The notes under the pieces: generated by a model
What the model was told of the DNA's origin: nothing
Seen by the model: only the letters and a program-made list of their open reading frames with translations
Databases searched by the model: none
Program-made: the position numbers and the translations under genes
Assembly: GCF_900327775.1 (NCBI RefSeq)
Contig: NZ_OUMZ01000004.1
Span: forward strand, 1-56,317
Direction of reading: 5' to 3'
Origin: Roseovarius sp. EL26
GTDB lineage: Bacteria; Pseudomonadota; Alphaproteobacteria; Rhodobacterales; Rhodobacteraceae
DNA length: 56,317 nucleotides
In this document: positions 41,480-50,915 of the stretch, piece by piece
Position numbering within the stretch: the stretch's first letter is position 1
Layout of the letters: every line of letters begins with the position of its first letter

Positions 41480-42314
41480 CCTCATCCGCAGTGATCGTTG
41501 GATCGCATTCGACCGCGCAGCTATTGTTCTCAACAGATTGATTTCCCTGATGGAAATGCCTCGGCAATCCCGGATGCCAGGGCTCATGGTCTATGGCAGT
41601 TCCGGAATCGGCAAGACCATGGTCGCAAAGCGAATGGAGAGCCTGTACCCGTCTCAATATGCATCTGACATTTGTGTCACACGAACGCCAATCTTATTGC
41701 TGCAGGCACCGCCCGCACCAGATGAACGACGGTTCTATCAGCACATTCTCGCGTCGATTGGTGCGCCGATGTGGGGCAGACACACTGTGTCCGAACTGGA
41801 GGTTCGCGCCCTAAGCCATCTGCGCGACATGGACCTCAAGATGATCATGATTGACGAGGTTCATAACTTGCTGGCAGGCAGCTATCGGGAACAGCGGCGC
41901 TTCCTGAACATGCTCCGTTTCCTCGCCAACGATCTGTGCGCATCGCTTGTTGTGTTCGGCGTCAACGAGGCCGTTGATGCCATTCGCGGTGACGAGCAGC
42001 TCGCTCAGCGATTGGATGAACATTTCCTGCCGCTCTAGGAAGACGACGTTGAGTTTTCACGTCTTGTCCAGACTCTGATCTCAGCCATGCAGTTGGAACG
42101 CGGATCAGGTCTCAACGTCCAATCACTCCGAACGATCCTGGGTGTGACAGGCGGCATCACGTCACGCGTGTTCACGATGATCAAGGCGTTGGCCATCGAG
42201 GCGATCGAGACAGGTGAGGAACGGATTACTGATGAGGCCGTCCAAGCATGGCAGCCTGTCTGGGCCAAGCACAGTTGGAACATCCGGCGCAAACCATTGC
42301 CGGCGTTTCAGTGA
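41457..42314 (+). pseudogene. tniB: TniB-type AAA+ ATPase with an internal amber codon
   Basis: The protein starts MDINQRIDLIRSDRWIAFDR, has Walker A in YGSSGIGKTMVAK and Walker B in LKMIMIDEVHNLL, and is open to 42035. There TAG (42036-42038) stands in ...FLPL(stop)EDDVEFSRL, where relatives usually have Trp, so a TGG to TAG change is likely. The same frame then runs on to QAWQPVWAKHSWNIRRK and the proper stop at 42312-42314. Without read-through the ATPase lacks its C-terminal third. TniB regulates TniA. Confidence 0.85.
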
Positions 42315-43309
42315 ATCTGCGACCGCTGCCGAAGCGCCCGGCTCCGCTTCGAGATGAATTGCTATCGAGTTGGACCGCCCGTCTCGCTAGAGCCAATCAT
42401 TGTTCGGTGCCAGAGCTCTGCGGGTATCTGGGATTTGGTAGTGAACATCCGCCGGAAACTTCGGTTGAACTGGCAGGTGCAAATATCGAACGTTTTGGTG
42501 CGATAACACAGCTTTCATCGCGTGATCTAGACAACATGCTGCTAGCACGCGTGCAATTCCCCTTCGAATGTATGTCTTGGTCAGATTTTCAATATTGTCC
42601 GACTTGTACCAATAAGACGCCTGGAATTGCATTGCGTCATTGGCGCTTCGCGTGGTCACTAAACTGCGAGATATGTGGTTCAGAATTGCGGCCTGTCCGA
42701 AGGGAACGAAGCACTGGCAGCGTCGTGTCTTCGCGTCAGAGGGTCCGGGCCTTTGAGGGTGTCCAATATCTGAAGCAAGTATATCATTTTGGGAACCGTC
42801 GTGATTTTCGGCGAGTGCGCAGGACTATGCAGGTTGCCGAGGTCCTTGAACCAAGGCTTCGCCGCGGTGCGCTCTTTTCTCAAAATCACCAAGACCGATA
42901 TGCAATGCTCGCAGCTTTGGGGCTGGGAAAGTCGCGACCAATGCTTGCGACGGCACTCATCATGCGTAGCGATACGAAGGTCGTGAACAGGCTGCGTTCT
43001 GCTTTCCCCTTTCAACGAAAACTGCTGGAGCGACTTGTTTGTTTCGCTGCCAGCATACCTAATCAACAAGTTGAAGTTAGTAATAAACGGTCCGGTCGGC
43101 TCCTATGGCAAACATCCATTAACCCGGTCAAAGCGGGGCCCGAATATCTGGCGGCGGCAAGACAAGCGATCATTCAGCTCGGTGAAGCTGCGGAGCGTGG
43201 TGAACTACTTCGATGTGCTGAAAGCATACTTAGGAATGCACGCCAGCAACCTGAGGATATCTCACGAATAGCATTACCAAACATGGAAAATATTCCACCA
43301 ACCCAGTAG
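42311..43309 (+). CDS. tniQ: TniQ-family protein
   Basis: A GTG at 42311 overlaps the tniB stop (GTGA) and opens a 332-residue frame starting NLRPLPKRPAPLRDELLSSW, with the TniQ zinc finger CPTC (residue about 96) and CEIC (about 123). TniQ acts in target-site choice or resolution of Tn5053- and Tn7-like elements. The frame has no stop or frameshift, but its partners are dead. It ends 27 bases before an IS6 remnant, which has removed the right end of the transposon. Confidence 0.8.
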   Translation: MNLRPLPKRPAPLRDELLSSWTARLARANHCSVPELCGYLGFGSEHPPETSVELAGANIERFGAITQLSSRDLDNMLLARVQFPFECMSWSDFQYCPTCTNKTPGIALRHWRFAWSLNCEICGSELRPVRRERSTGSVVSSRQRVRAFEGVQYLKQVYHFGNRRDFRRVRRTMQVAEVLEPRLRRGALFSQNHQDRYAMLAALGLGKSRPMLATALIMRSDTKVVNRLRSAFPFQRKLLERLVCFAASIPNQQVEVSNKRSGRLLWQTSINPVKAGPEYLAAARQAIIQLGEAAERGELLRCAESILRNARQQPEDISRIALPNMENIPPTQ

Positions 43310-43336
43310 AGTCCGAAGAATAGCGTTACCACGACA

Positions 43337-43950
43337 CGTGATCTCGAAGAGATTATGGCCAAACGTGGCGTGGATTTGGATCATGCGACGCTCAATCGCT
43401 GGGTCGAGAAATATGTCGGCGCGATTGCCGAAGAAGCACACCGTCGGAAAACACCAACTGGCCATTCATGGCGCATGGATGAAACATATGTGAAGGTAAA
43501 AGGCCGCTAAACATACCTGTATTGCGCAATCGACAAGGAAGGGAAAACCCTTGATTTCATGCTGTCGGAGTCCAAACTCGGCGGAACACACGGGCTGCCA
43601 AACGGTTCATATACAGATTGGCGGCCGTTGGGGCAAGCCGCGCGTCATAGTGACAGATAAATTCCGCAGCTACGGCGCGGCAATTCGCAAGCTTGAGATG
43701 GGTGTGGATCGCCGCGCACAAGGGATTGAACAATCGTATCGAAGGGTCACACAGGCTGACGCGGAAACGAGAAAAGATACAGGGGAGGTTCAAATCGGCC
43801 CGTCAGATGCAAAGGCTCCTCACAGTTCACGACGAAACTGCCAACCTTTTCCGCCCCTGTCGCCACAAACTCACCACCTCAGACTACCGACATACACGAG
43901 CCGCGGCTTTCGAACATTGGAATGGCTGCGCCAAAGAACTGGCTGCCTGA
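43337..43950 (+). pseudogene. IS6-family transposase, hybrid and broken
   Basis: The first part reads HSWRMDETYVKVKGR and then TAA (43508-43510) where relatives have Trp of GRWTYLY. After the junction the frame shifts at least twice; the C-terminal parts VTDKFRSYGAAIRK and RIEGSHRLTRKREKIQGRFK up to AFEHWNGCAKELAA are those of copy A with scattered changes. Not functional. Confidence 0.85.
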
Positions 43951-44000
43951 TGCGACTTTAATGCCCCGTTTGTTGCACAGAATATAAACCTGACAATGCC
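43337..44000 (+). mobile_element. Chimeric IS6-family remnant
   Basis: The left part (43337 to about 43568) belongs to one IS6 subgroup (RDLEEIMAKRGVDLDHATLN) and the right part, from TCCAAACTCGGC on, to the subgroup of copy A, including its right inverted repeat AACCTGACAATGCC at 43987-44000. The left inverted repeat is missing. The hybrid must have arisen by recombination between two IS6 elements. Confidence 0.8.
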
Positions 44001-44063
44001 CTCAAGAGCATTGCGTAAACGTTAGGTGAATCGAGAATCGCTAACCCTGTTAGCAAATATTTA

Positions 44064-44348
44064 TTAACGCCAGTCTTGTCCTGGGGCGATCATTTCCAGC
44101 ACGTGCACCTCATTTTTAGAGGCGTGATACTCGTAGAGAAAAGTGTATTTATCAACAACCATCATACGCACATTCCCTTGAAACCTGCTTCCACCTTCGG
44201 GAAGGGTAGAAAGAGTCTGAACAAGGCGCATCTGAATTCTCTCGAGAAACCTGATCACCGTCGGGATATCGCTAGGATCTACGTAGTCAATCAGCAGCGT
44301 AATTGCAGCATCAACGTCCGGGCCAAATATAACGCTTGCAGATTTCAT
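44064..44348 (-). CDS. ParE/RelE-type toxin
   Basis: The 94-residue protein has the ParE/RelE fold pattern: PDVDAAITLLIDYVDPSDIP, IQMRLVQTLSTLPEGGSRF, VVDKYTFLYEYHASKNEVHV and a final LEMIAPGQDWR. ParE toxins poison gyrase and RelE toxins cleave ribosome-bound mRNA; which applies here is open. It follows the antitoxin gene by 11 bases on the same strand, so the two form an operon. Such pairs stabilise plasmids and islands. Confidence 0.85.
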   Translation of the reverse strand: MKSASVIFGPDVDAAITLLIDYVDPSDIPTVIRFLERIQMRLVQTLSTLPEGGSRFQGNVRMMVVDKYTFLYEYHASKNEVHVLEMIAPGQDWR

Positions 44349-44359
44349 ATTTGATCGCG

Positions 44360-44698
44360 TCAGGAAATACGGGCCATTGCACGTTCGCGCAAACGATCAA
44401 AATAATCATCATCCGCGACAGCGCCACGACCTTCAGAAATCGCTTGCCGGCTGACCTCAAGGCGTTTATTCAGATCAATCTGCGCCATCACAGCTTCAAT
44501 CACATTCAAACGTCCGGCCTCCACGTCATCCTTCAATGAATCAGCTAAAACTCCATTCGCCAGCGCGTGGATATCCTCCATGGAAAACATCGCTGCAATC
44601 TCGCGGTTATTTTTTGTAACAGCGACTGGTTCACGGTGAGCTGCTTCGAGAAAGCGGCCAAAGGAGTTCTTCGCCTCTACGGCAGTCATCGTTTTCAT
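44360..44698 (-). CDS. Phd/YefM-type antitoxin
   Basis: The 112-residue product begins MKTMTAVEAKNSFGRFLEAA and HREPVAVTKNNREIAAMF, the DNA-binding fold of Phd/YefM antitoxins, followed by a charged helical tail that would wrap the toxin. The ATG at 44698 fits the family start; the frame reaches 44704. It precedes the toxin gene and should repress the operon. Confidence 0.85.
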   Translation of the reverse strand: MKTMTAVEAKNSFGRFLEAAHREPVAVTKNNREIAAMFSMEDIHALANGVLADSLKDDVEAGRLNVIEAVMAQIDLNKRLEVSRQAISEGRGAVADDDYFDRLRERAMARIS

Positions 44699-44875
44699 CA
44701 CCATCAGTCCATTGCTAGAAGTTTACATTAGCCATTATAGCTTTTTCAGTTAGTATTGCAACTTTACATGAAAACCGTTTCCGGAGAGACAATACCAACC
44801 GATTCTAAAGGTAGAGTTAGAAAAATTTAACATAATAAATCTTATGCGACGCAAACTTGTGTAGCCGCAAAGCTA

Positions 44876-46380
44876 AAATGTCACCCATCTGCAATTCAGG
44901 AATGTCACTCTCGCACTCAACGATAACAGGCAGAGAGATTGGGCATGGGATGGGTGATTATGAGCGAGCGCGAGCTGAACCGCGTGGAAGTGTTGGCACA
45001 GGTCGGTGATGATCGGTTGAGCGTCGACAATGCAGCAAATATGCTGGAGTTGACGCGTCGACAGATTTTCAGGCTATTAAAGCGATACCGCCAAGATGGT
45101 GCATCGGCGATCCGGCACAAAGCACGCGGCAAACCTCCAAACAACCGCATTCATCATGCCAGGCGAGATTATGCGCTGAGCCTGATTAAAGAGAACTATG
45201 CGGATTTCGGGCCGACCTTGGCAGCAGAGATGCTGGCTGAGCATCACGGCTTCAAAGTCTCACGCGAGACCGTCCGCAAATGGATGCAGGCAGACGGTCT
45301 CTGGCTATCACGTAAACAACGCCGGACATTTCATCAGCCGCGCTTGCGCCGGGAATGCTATGGCGAGTTGATCCAGATCGACGGATCAGATCATCGTTGG
45401 TTTGAGGATCGCGCTGATCCATGCACCCTTCTCGTCTTCATCGATGATGCAACCAGTACGTTAATGGAACTGCGGTTCGTAGAATCGGAGAGCACATTTA
45501 CCTATTTTGAGGCTTTGGAAAGCTACCTGCTGAAGCATGGCCGCCCAGTTGCATTTTATAGCGACAAACACTCAGTGTTCAGAGTCTCCAAACCGAGCGA
45601 ACACATGTCGGGCATGACGCAGTTCGGGCGAGCTCTAACCGAACTGAACATCGAGATCATCTGCGCCAATTCCTCCCAGGCGAAAGGCCGTGTCGAACGC
45701 GCGAATCGCACATTGCAAGACCGCTTGGTGAAAGAGCTACGCATCGCAGGCATTTCCAACATGGAAGATGGCAATGCGTTTCTTGGTGGGTTCGTCGAAC
45801 GCTACAACGCTAAGTTTGCAAAGGCTCCGGCCAAACCAGACAATCTATACCGGGCCTTGAATATCGAGCCGGACCGGCTTGCGGAAGTCTTCTGCCTACG
45901 CGACAAACGCTATGTCAGCAAGGATTTGACGTTGAAGTACGACCGCAAGCGCATCCGGTTGGAAGTCAACGAACTGACGCGCAGTTTGGTCGGCAAATAT
46001 GTCGATGTCTATGAGATGCCGGATGGGCGCATCCAGGTCCATGCAAAGGGCGTCGCCCTGCCCTGCAGCATATTCGATCCGCATCAACAGCGCGTGACGC
46101 ACGCAGCAATCACTGAGAACAAGCGTCTCAGTGCGGTTCTGGCGCATATCAAAGAAGAACAGGAGAAGGCAGCGCCACCGCCAAAGGTTAAACCTGTCAG
46201 TGCAAAGAACGGCTACAAAAAGACCGGGCGCCGCCCCCCAGGACGACCTTCAAAGATGGAAGCCTACTACGAGAGACGGCTCGCTGAGCGAGCGGCCGAG
46301 GCAGCTGCAGCCGGTAAAAGCTGACTGTCGCGTGATGCTGACCAATGGCGGGATTGCGGGCAAAGTGAGCATTTGCGCCA
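44876..46380 (+). mobile_element. IS1202-like (ISNCY group) insertion sequence
   Basis: The transposase gene is flanked on the left by AAATGTCACCCATCTGCAAT and AGGAATGTCAC (44876-44908) and on the right by the inverted and weaker AAAGTGAGCATTT around 46371-46383. The repeated TGTCAC boxes resemble IS1202-group ends. The exact ends are uncertain. A separate copy of the left end, in reverse, lies at 47720-47754. Confidence 0.65.
44945..46324 (+). CDS. IS1202-like transposase
   Basis: The 459-residue protein starts MGWVIMSERELNRVEVLAQV, has helix-turn-helix regions (SVDNAANMLELTRRQIFRLL) and a DDE core: Asp in LIQIDGSDHRWFEDR, Asp in PVAFYSDKHSVFR and Glu in AKGRVERANRTLQDRLVK. The C-terminus is basic and proline-rich. 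No break is present, so the element may still be active. The ATG at 44945 was chosen by likeness to relatives; 44960 and 44939 are alternatives. Confidence 0.85.
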   Translation: MGWVIMSERELNRVEVLAQVGDDRLSVDNAANMLELTRRQIFRLLKRYRQDGASAIRHKARGKPPNNRIHHARRDYALSLIKENYADFGPTLAAEMLAEHHGFKVSRETVRKWMQADGLWLSRKQRRTFHQPRLRRECYGELIQIDGSDHRWFEDRADPCTLLVFIDDATSTLMELRFVESESTFTYFEALESYLLKHGRPVAFYSDKHSVFRVSKPSEHMSGMTQFGRALTELNIEIICANSSQAKGRVERANRTLQDRLVKELRIAGISNMEDGNAFLGGFVERYNAKFAKAPAKPDNLYRALNIEPDRLAEVFCLRDKRYVSKDLTLKYDRKRIRLEVNELTRSLVGKYVDVYEMPDGRIQVHAKGVALPCSIFDPHQQRVTHAAITENKRLSAVLAHIKEEQEKAAPPPKVKPVSAKNGYKKTGRRPPGRPSKMEAYYERRLAERAAEAAAAGKS

Positions 46381-46527
46381 ATGTCCGTCTTCATGTTTGC
46401 CTGACCGTTCGTCCTGTGGAACTCAACATCACAAGATCTTCTCAGTAGTAATAACGGCAAGTGGAAGAACGACCTGTTGCAGTGCAAGCCATGTAGCACC
46501 GTTCAAAGCACTTCCTTTGCATTCGTC

Positions 46528-47439
46528 TTACTTTTCCCAGTGTGGCACCCAATTCCTCTCCAGGCGCAGCGAGACACCGGCTGCGTCTTCCTCAAGCTTT
46601 ACAACGTGAAGTTCACCCTTGTCGTCGCCATATGTCTTTCTGGCTTTTTCGAACTGTTCACAGACCAGCCGGGTTGCTGGTGCCAAAGTGCCCGCATCGT
46701 CGCAGGCTTCGACAATCAGCCCAAGATCCTTCTGGCAAAGATCCAGCGTGAAGGACGGGTCATAATGCCCTGCAAAAACCGAGGGCGCATCATGGTGCAT
46801 ACACCAGCTTTCGCTTGCGCCGATCTTCAGGGCCTCCCAGGCGCGTGACAGATCAACGCCGGATTTCACCGCCATCACCAAAGCTTCACCCATTGCCGTG
46901 GCATGGATGGCCCAAAGCTGATTGCTGGCCAGCTTGGTGACCTGCCCGTTGCCGTTGGGGCCCATGTAATGCAGCGGACCCATCAACTCCATAACAGGGC
47001 GAATGCGTTCAACAGTATCTGCATCGCCACCGGCAAATTGCGGCATGTTGCCCGTGCGGGCACCATCCACAGCCCCCGAGACGGGTGCATCGACCACCTG
47101 CGCGCCCGTCTGCATGATCTCATCTGCCAATGCTCGGGCCAGAGCCGGTTGGTTGGTCGTCATATCAACCCAGACCTGTCCTTCCCCCATGACTGAGGCC
47201 AAACCGTTAGCTCCGCGGACAATCGCTTCGATTTGCTTTGGCCCAAAAACCATGGTGAACACAATGCCCGCACCCTGAACGGCATCGCGTGGTGTCTCGG
47301 CCCAGGTGGCCCCGAGTTCCAGATGTTCCTTGGCGCGGGCCTTATCGAGATCACAAACCTGCAGATCATGACCACCTCTGATCAAATTCAGCGCGGCTGC
47401 GCCACCCATAGTCCCAAGTCCGATAAAGCCGATGCGCAT
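46528..47439 (-). CDS. NAD(P)-dependent beta-hydroxyacid dehydrogenase
   Basis: The 303-residue enzyme has the Rossmann motif GFIGLGTMGG at residues 4-13, the substrate loop DAPVSGAVDGARTGNMP (118-134), catalytic Lys169 in GQVTKLASNQ and the family C-terminal helices. It belongs to the 3-hydroxyisobutyrate / tartronate semialdehyde reductase family and oxidises a small beta-hydroxyacid in the cytoplasm. The exact substrate is unknown. It stands alone behind the IS1202-like element; it may be linked to the D-amino-acid locus on its other side. Confidence 0.88.
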   Translation of the reverse strand: MRIGFIGLGTMGGAAALNLIRGGHDLQVCDLDKARAKEHLELGATWAETPRDAVQGAGIVFTMVFGPKQIEAIVRGANGLASVMGEGQVWVDMTTNQPALARALADEIMQTGAQVVDAPVSGAVDGARTGNMPQFAGGDADTVERIRPVMELMGPLHYMGPNGNGQVTKLASNQLWAIHATAMGEALVMAVKSGVDLSRAWEALKIGASESWCMHHDAPSVFAGHYDPSFTLDLCQKDLGLIVEACDDAGTLAPATRLVCEQFEKARKTYGDDKGELHVVKLEEDAAGVSLRLERNWVPHWEK

Positions 47440-48306
47440 CTGAGTTTCCTTGTGTCAATTTCAAGCTGTGTGTTTTGAATCGGCTATAAGGGTAAATGTG
47501 ATGAGTGCAACCACTGCACGCAATTGGGCGCGAACTAACTTGCCAACTTCGGATGAGTTGCCGTTCATGCCAGGCGCAGCATCCCGAACTAAGGGCTCCA
47601 TTGCTGGTCTTCTCTACATTTCACACGAGCGTCTGCCTCCCTAACCCCCGCAAAGCCAGCCAGGGCTGCGATAGTTGAGGTCTCCGCCCTGTCAGGCTTT
47701 GCTACCGTTAGCGCTTTCGGTGACATTCCTGCTTTGCACAACCAGTGACATTTCTACTTGGTTGCAACAAGCTCACACGAGAGACCGGTGTCCCGCCGAG
47801 CCAATGGAGGCAAGGCATGCAGCCACCGTCGAATGTAACTTGGATTTCCGAAGCGAGCAAAGGTGGTTGATCTGCCACGCATCTGGACAAAGACCCTTGG
47901 CGACGCTCAGTAGATTTTGTCATGTTTCTGGTGAAAGCCCGAGGAGCAGACATTCGCGTGTGGCGCGGCATTGGTCAAAGTGGGCTCAGAGCCGCCCAAT
48001 GCTCGCGCGGCAACGCCGTTGCAATAGGCCGCTCAGGATCGGTCATCCGGTGATCGGGCCAAGTCTTTGATCTTGTGTCATGTTGCTCAGCGCGCGGTCG
48101 TTGGCAAATCAGAAGCCACAGTTTGTGCTTCAGGCAGCGAAATTTGACTGCGAGCCCAATCTGACCGGTGCTGTAAGATGTACGAAGTGACAAGAAGGCA
48201 CAAAAGCCGACATTGGCGTCTTCGCTATCGGCCCGTTTCCGACCTAGATCTGCTGGTTCGACGCTATCAGGCGGCTCTCGCAATATCTGTCCTTGCAAGC
48301 CTTGGT
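47440..48306. other. Long gene-free gap with transposon debris
   Basis: No intact gene is supported over 867 bases. The IS1202-type end at 47720-47754 is the only recognisable item. Open frames of 60-130 codons on both strands are short, overlap one another and carry no domain. Confidence 0.45.
47720..47754 (-). repeat. Orphan end of an IS1202-like element
   Basis: GTGACATTCCTGCTTTGCAC and AGTGACATTTC match the reverse complement of the left end of the element at 44876-44908, with the same spacing of TGACATT boxes. No transposase is attached, so it is a solo end, perhaps left by a deletion. Confidence 0.6.
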
Positions 48307-49236
48307 TCAATCATTATTGTCCAAATGGTCGGTCGGACCCGCCGACGCTTCCAATTCGTGTCGTAGCAGGAATTCTGAAAACACCCCCATAGCGCCCTCG
48401 ACGGAACCGGATTTCCAGAACGCGACTGTCTGAAGCTCTTCGGCAGCGTCTTCGATTGGAATAACAACCAATCCGGGACCCATTGAATTTCGAACGCTGT
48501 CTGTCAGGATCGTGACACCCATGCCGGCTGATACCAGGCCTAAGATTCCTGAGGTATTGAAAGCCTCTTGTACGATTCGCGGCGCAAAACCCGATCGTCG
48601 ACAAAGCGGCAACAGGTAGGAATAGAACTGCTCCCAGTCCCTTGACGAGCCGTGGACGAAATCTTCCTTGGAGAGCTCCTCAAGCCGAACCGCCTCACGC
48701 CTAGCCAGAGGGTGGCTTTCGTAGAACACGCAAACGAAACGCTCGGAAGACACCAGGCATTGTTCGTAGCCCGAACGGTTGATGGGGCCGGTGACGAAGC
48801 CTACATCCAGCGCACCAGCGTCCAGTTTTTGCAGTTGAGAAACTGTGACGTCATGATGCGGCTGCAATATGATGTTGGGCTGTTCATCCTGAAACTTCTT
48901 AAGCAGGGCTGGCAGTTTGCCTGCGATAGCCACGTCGGTGTAGCCAATGCGAAGCAATCCGAGCTTGCCCTGGTGCACCAGCTGCGTTTTTTCAATCGCG
49001 GTTTCAACTGAATTGATAACTTCCCTGCAACTGGCAAGAAATGTCTCACCGGCGGGGGTGATCTGAACGCTACGGTTGGTACGGGAAAAAAGCACGACAC
49101 CAAGTTCATTTTCAAGGTGCTGAATCGCCCTGCTCAGTGCAGGCTGCGCAATCCCGAGCCGCTCGGCCGCGCGGCGGAAATGAAGCTCCTCTGCGACGGC
49201 AATCAGGTAGCGGATATGTCTAAGGCCTATTCGCAT
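48307..49236 (-). CDS. LysR-family regulator of the TRAP / D-aminoacylase operon
   Basis: The 309-residue protein has a typical helix-turn-helix (RHIRYLIAVAEELHFRRAAE, IAQPALSRAIQHLENELGVV) and effector domain (KLDAGALDVGFVTGPINRSG, SAGMGVTILTDSV). It is divergent from the TRAP operon, with 108 bases between the start codons, and is the obvious regulator of substrate uptake. The ligand would be the N-acyl-D-amino acid or a breakdown product. Confidence 0.92.
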   Translation of the reverse strand: MRIGLRHIRYLIAVAEELHFRRAAERLGIAQPALSRAIQHLENELGVVLFSRTNRSVQITPAGETFLASCREVINSVETAIEKTQLVHQGKLGLLRIGYTDVAIAGKLPALLKKFQDEQPNIILQPHHDVTVSQLQKLDAGALDVGFVTGPINRSGYEQCLVSSERFVCVFYESHPLARREAVRLEELSKEDFVHGSSRDWEQFYSYLLPLCRRSGFAPRIVQEAFNTSGILGLVSAGMGVTILTDSVRNSMGPGLVVIPIEDAAEELQTVAFWKSGSVEGAMGVFSEFLLRHELEASAGPTDHLDNND

Positions 49237-49344
49237 GATGCTCCTTCGGCATCAATTGGTACCTAAATAATATTGGATGGGCAACTACATCTTCGACATA
49301 GTGAGAGAAAACAAGCCCACCCCGCCACCAACCTGGAGATCCCA

Positions 49345-50343
49345 ATGAAACTTCTGAAAACACTTGCGGGCGCTGCATCCTGCGCTGCATTCGCTTTGAC
49401 CGCGCAGTCCGCATTTGCGGGCGACGTTGTCATCAACCTCGGCTACGCTACCGCTGAAACCAGTTCGTACGGCCCAATTGCCACAAAGTTCGAAGAGCTT
49501 GTTGAAGAATACACCGACGGCAGCGTCGATGTGAAAATCCGGTGCTGCGCGCAGCTGACTAGCGAGGACGAAGCCTTCAAGGCTATGCAGCTCGGCACTG
49601 TCGATATGTACATCATCACGATGAACAACGTGTCACCTCACTTCCCACTGATGGATGCGTTTGTGCTGCCATATATTTTCCAGAGCAAGGATCACGCCTA
49701 CAAGGTGCTGGAAGGCGAAGTGGGTCAGGGTTTTGCCAATCAGTTGCAGGAAGCAACTGGCGTGCACCTTCTGACCTATGGTGTGGTTGGCGACCGGGAC
49801 TTCTTTAACTCTCGCAACCCGATCACGTCGATGTCCGACATGGAAGGCATGAAAATCCGTGTTCCCAAGAACCAGGTCATGCTGGACACGTTCACCGCCT
49901 TCGGGGCCGCTCCTATCCCGCTACCATGGGCAGATACGCCAACAGCCCTGCAGACCCGCACCGTTGATGGCGGCGATGCAGGTACGCCATTTGTAAAATC
50001 GCAGAAGTTCTATGAATTCATGCCACATTTCACGGCACTTGAGCACTTCAGCTTTTTCTCGCCTCTCTTTGCCAGCGACCGGATCATGAACAAGCTGGAC
50101 GATGCACAACGCGAAGCAGTGCTGCGGGCGGCTGCCGAAGCAGGCGTTTATCAGAAAGAGATTGTTTCGGCTCAGGTTGAAGAAATCCGCACTTTCCTGA
50201 TCACCGAAGGCGGTATGGAAACGGCTGAAGTCGATAAAGCCGACTTTATCGCGGCCGGTCTGTCGGTTCAGGACCAATACGCGAAAGAAGGTAGCGACGA
50301 GTTCAACGCCCTGCTGGCCGCGATCCGCGCAGCTGCCGAATAA
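49345..50343 (+). CDS. dctP: TRAP transporter substrate-binding protein
   Basis: The 332-residue product has a signal peptide (MKLLKTLAGAASCAAFALTA, then QSAFA) and the DctP fold: a lobe with KFEELVEEYTDGSVDVKI, the arginine region MEGMKIRVPKNQVMLDTFTA and FGAAPIPLPWADTPTALQTR with TVDGGDAGT. It binds a carboxylate substrate in the periplasm and hands it to DctQM. The ATG at 49345 has GGAG 7 bases upstream. Context suggests N-acyl-D-amino acids as substrate. Confidence 0.93.
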   Translation: MKLLKTLAGAASCAAFALTAQSAFAGDVVINLGYATAETSSYGPIATKFEELVEEYTDGSVDVKIRCCAQLTSEDEAFKAMQLGTVDMYIITMNNVSPHFPLMDAFVLPYIFQSKDHAYKVLEGEVGQGFANQLQEATGVHLLTYGVVGDRDFFNSRNPITSMSDMEGMKIRVPKNQVMLDTFTAFGAAPIPLPWADTPTALQTRTVDGGDAGTPFVKSQKFYEFMPHFTALEHFSFFSPLFASDRIMNKLDDAQREAVLRAAAEAGVYQKEIVSAQVEEIRTFLITEGGMETAEVDKADFIAAGLSVQDQYAKEGSDEFNALLAAIRAAAE

Positions 50344-50432
50344 GGCTGATTGCGACGACCGAAAAGAGGCCCGTGGGCAGGTGTCTACAGGCCCCTTTTG
50401 TCAACAAGGTTTGGTGCCCGAAGGAGGCGGAA

Positions 50433-50915
50433 ATGCTTTCCAAGATTGATGAACACTTTGAAGAAGTGCTCTGTGCAATATTTCTTTCCGTCATTGTCGG
50501 CTCAGTGCTGATGCAGGTGGTGTTGCGATTTGTATTCCACTCCGCCGCCGCATGGGCAGAAGAGACTGCCGTATATGGCATGATCTTTGCGGTCTACCTC
50601 GGCGCCACAATGGCGACGCGGGAGCGTGCGCATATCCGCATAACGCTTTTGCTCAATCGTCTACCCAAATCACTGCAGGTAACCTGTGTGGTGGTTGCCG
50701 ACGCGCTATGGCTGGGTTTCGTGATTTTCATGATCGTACAGACGCTGAACTACACGCAACTTTTGTTCAACGTCACCTACCAAACCCCCGGTTTGGGAAT
50801 TGAACAACGGTGGGTTCAGATGTTCGTTCCAATGTTCTTTTGTCTGATGCTGTTCCGAATTCTCCAGGTCTACTGGCGCTGGGGCAAAGACAAATTCGAG
50901 GGGCTGCCGTTATGA
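50433..50915 (+). CDS. dctQ: TRAP transporter small permease
   Basis: The 160-residue protein has four membrane helices (EVLCAIFLSVIVGSVLMQVV, the TAVYGMIFAVYLGATMATRE region with the typical WAEE before it, VVADALWLGFVIFMIV and the last helix MFVPMFFCLMLFRILQVYW). It forms the inner-membrane complex with DctM. GGAGG lies 5 bases before the ATG at 50433. The stop overlaps the dctM start (ATGA). Confidence 0.92.
   Translation: MLSKIDEHFEEVLCAIFLSVIVGSVLMQVVLRFVFHSAAAWAEETAVYGMIFAVYLGATMATRERAHIRITLLLNRLPKSLQVTCVVVADALWLGFVIFMIVQTLNYTQLLFNVTYQTPGLGIEQRWVQMFVPMFFCLMLFRILQVYWRWGKDKFEGLPL

Noticed and set aside
47975..48366. Overlapping frames on both strands before the LysR gene at 48307
   Set aside because: Short, mutually overlapping and without family motifs; more likely debris than genes.
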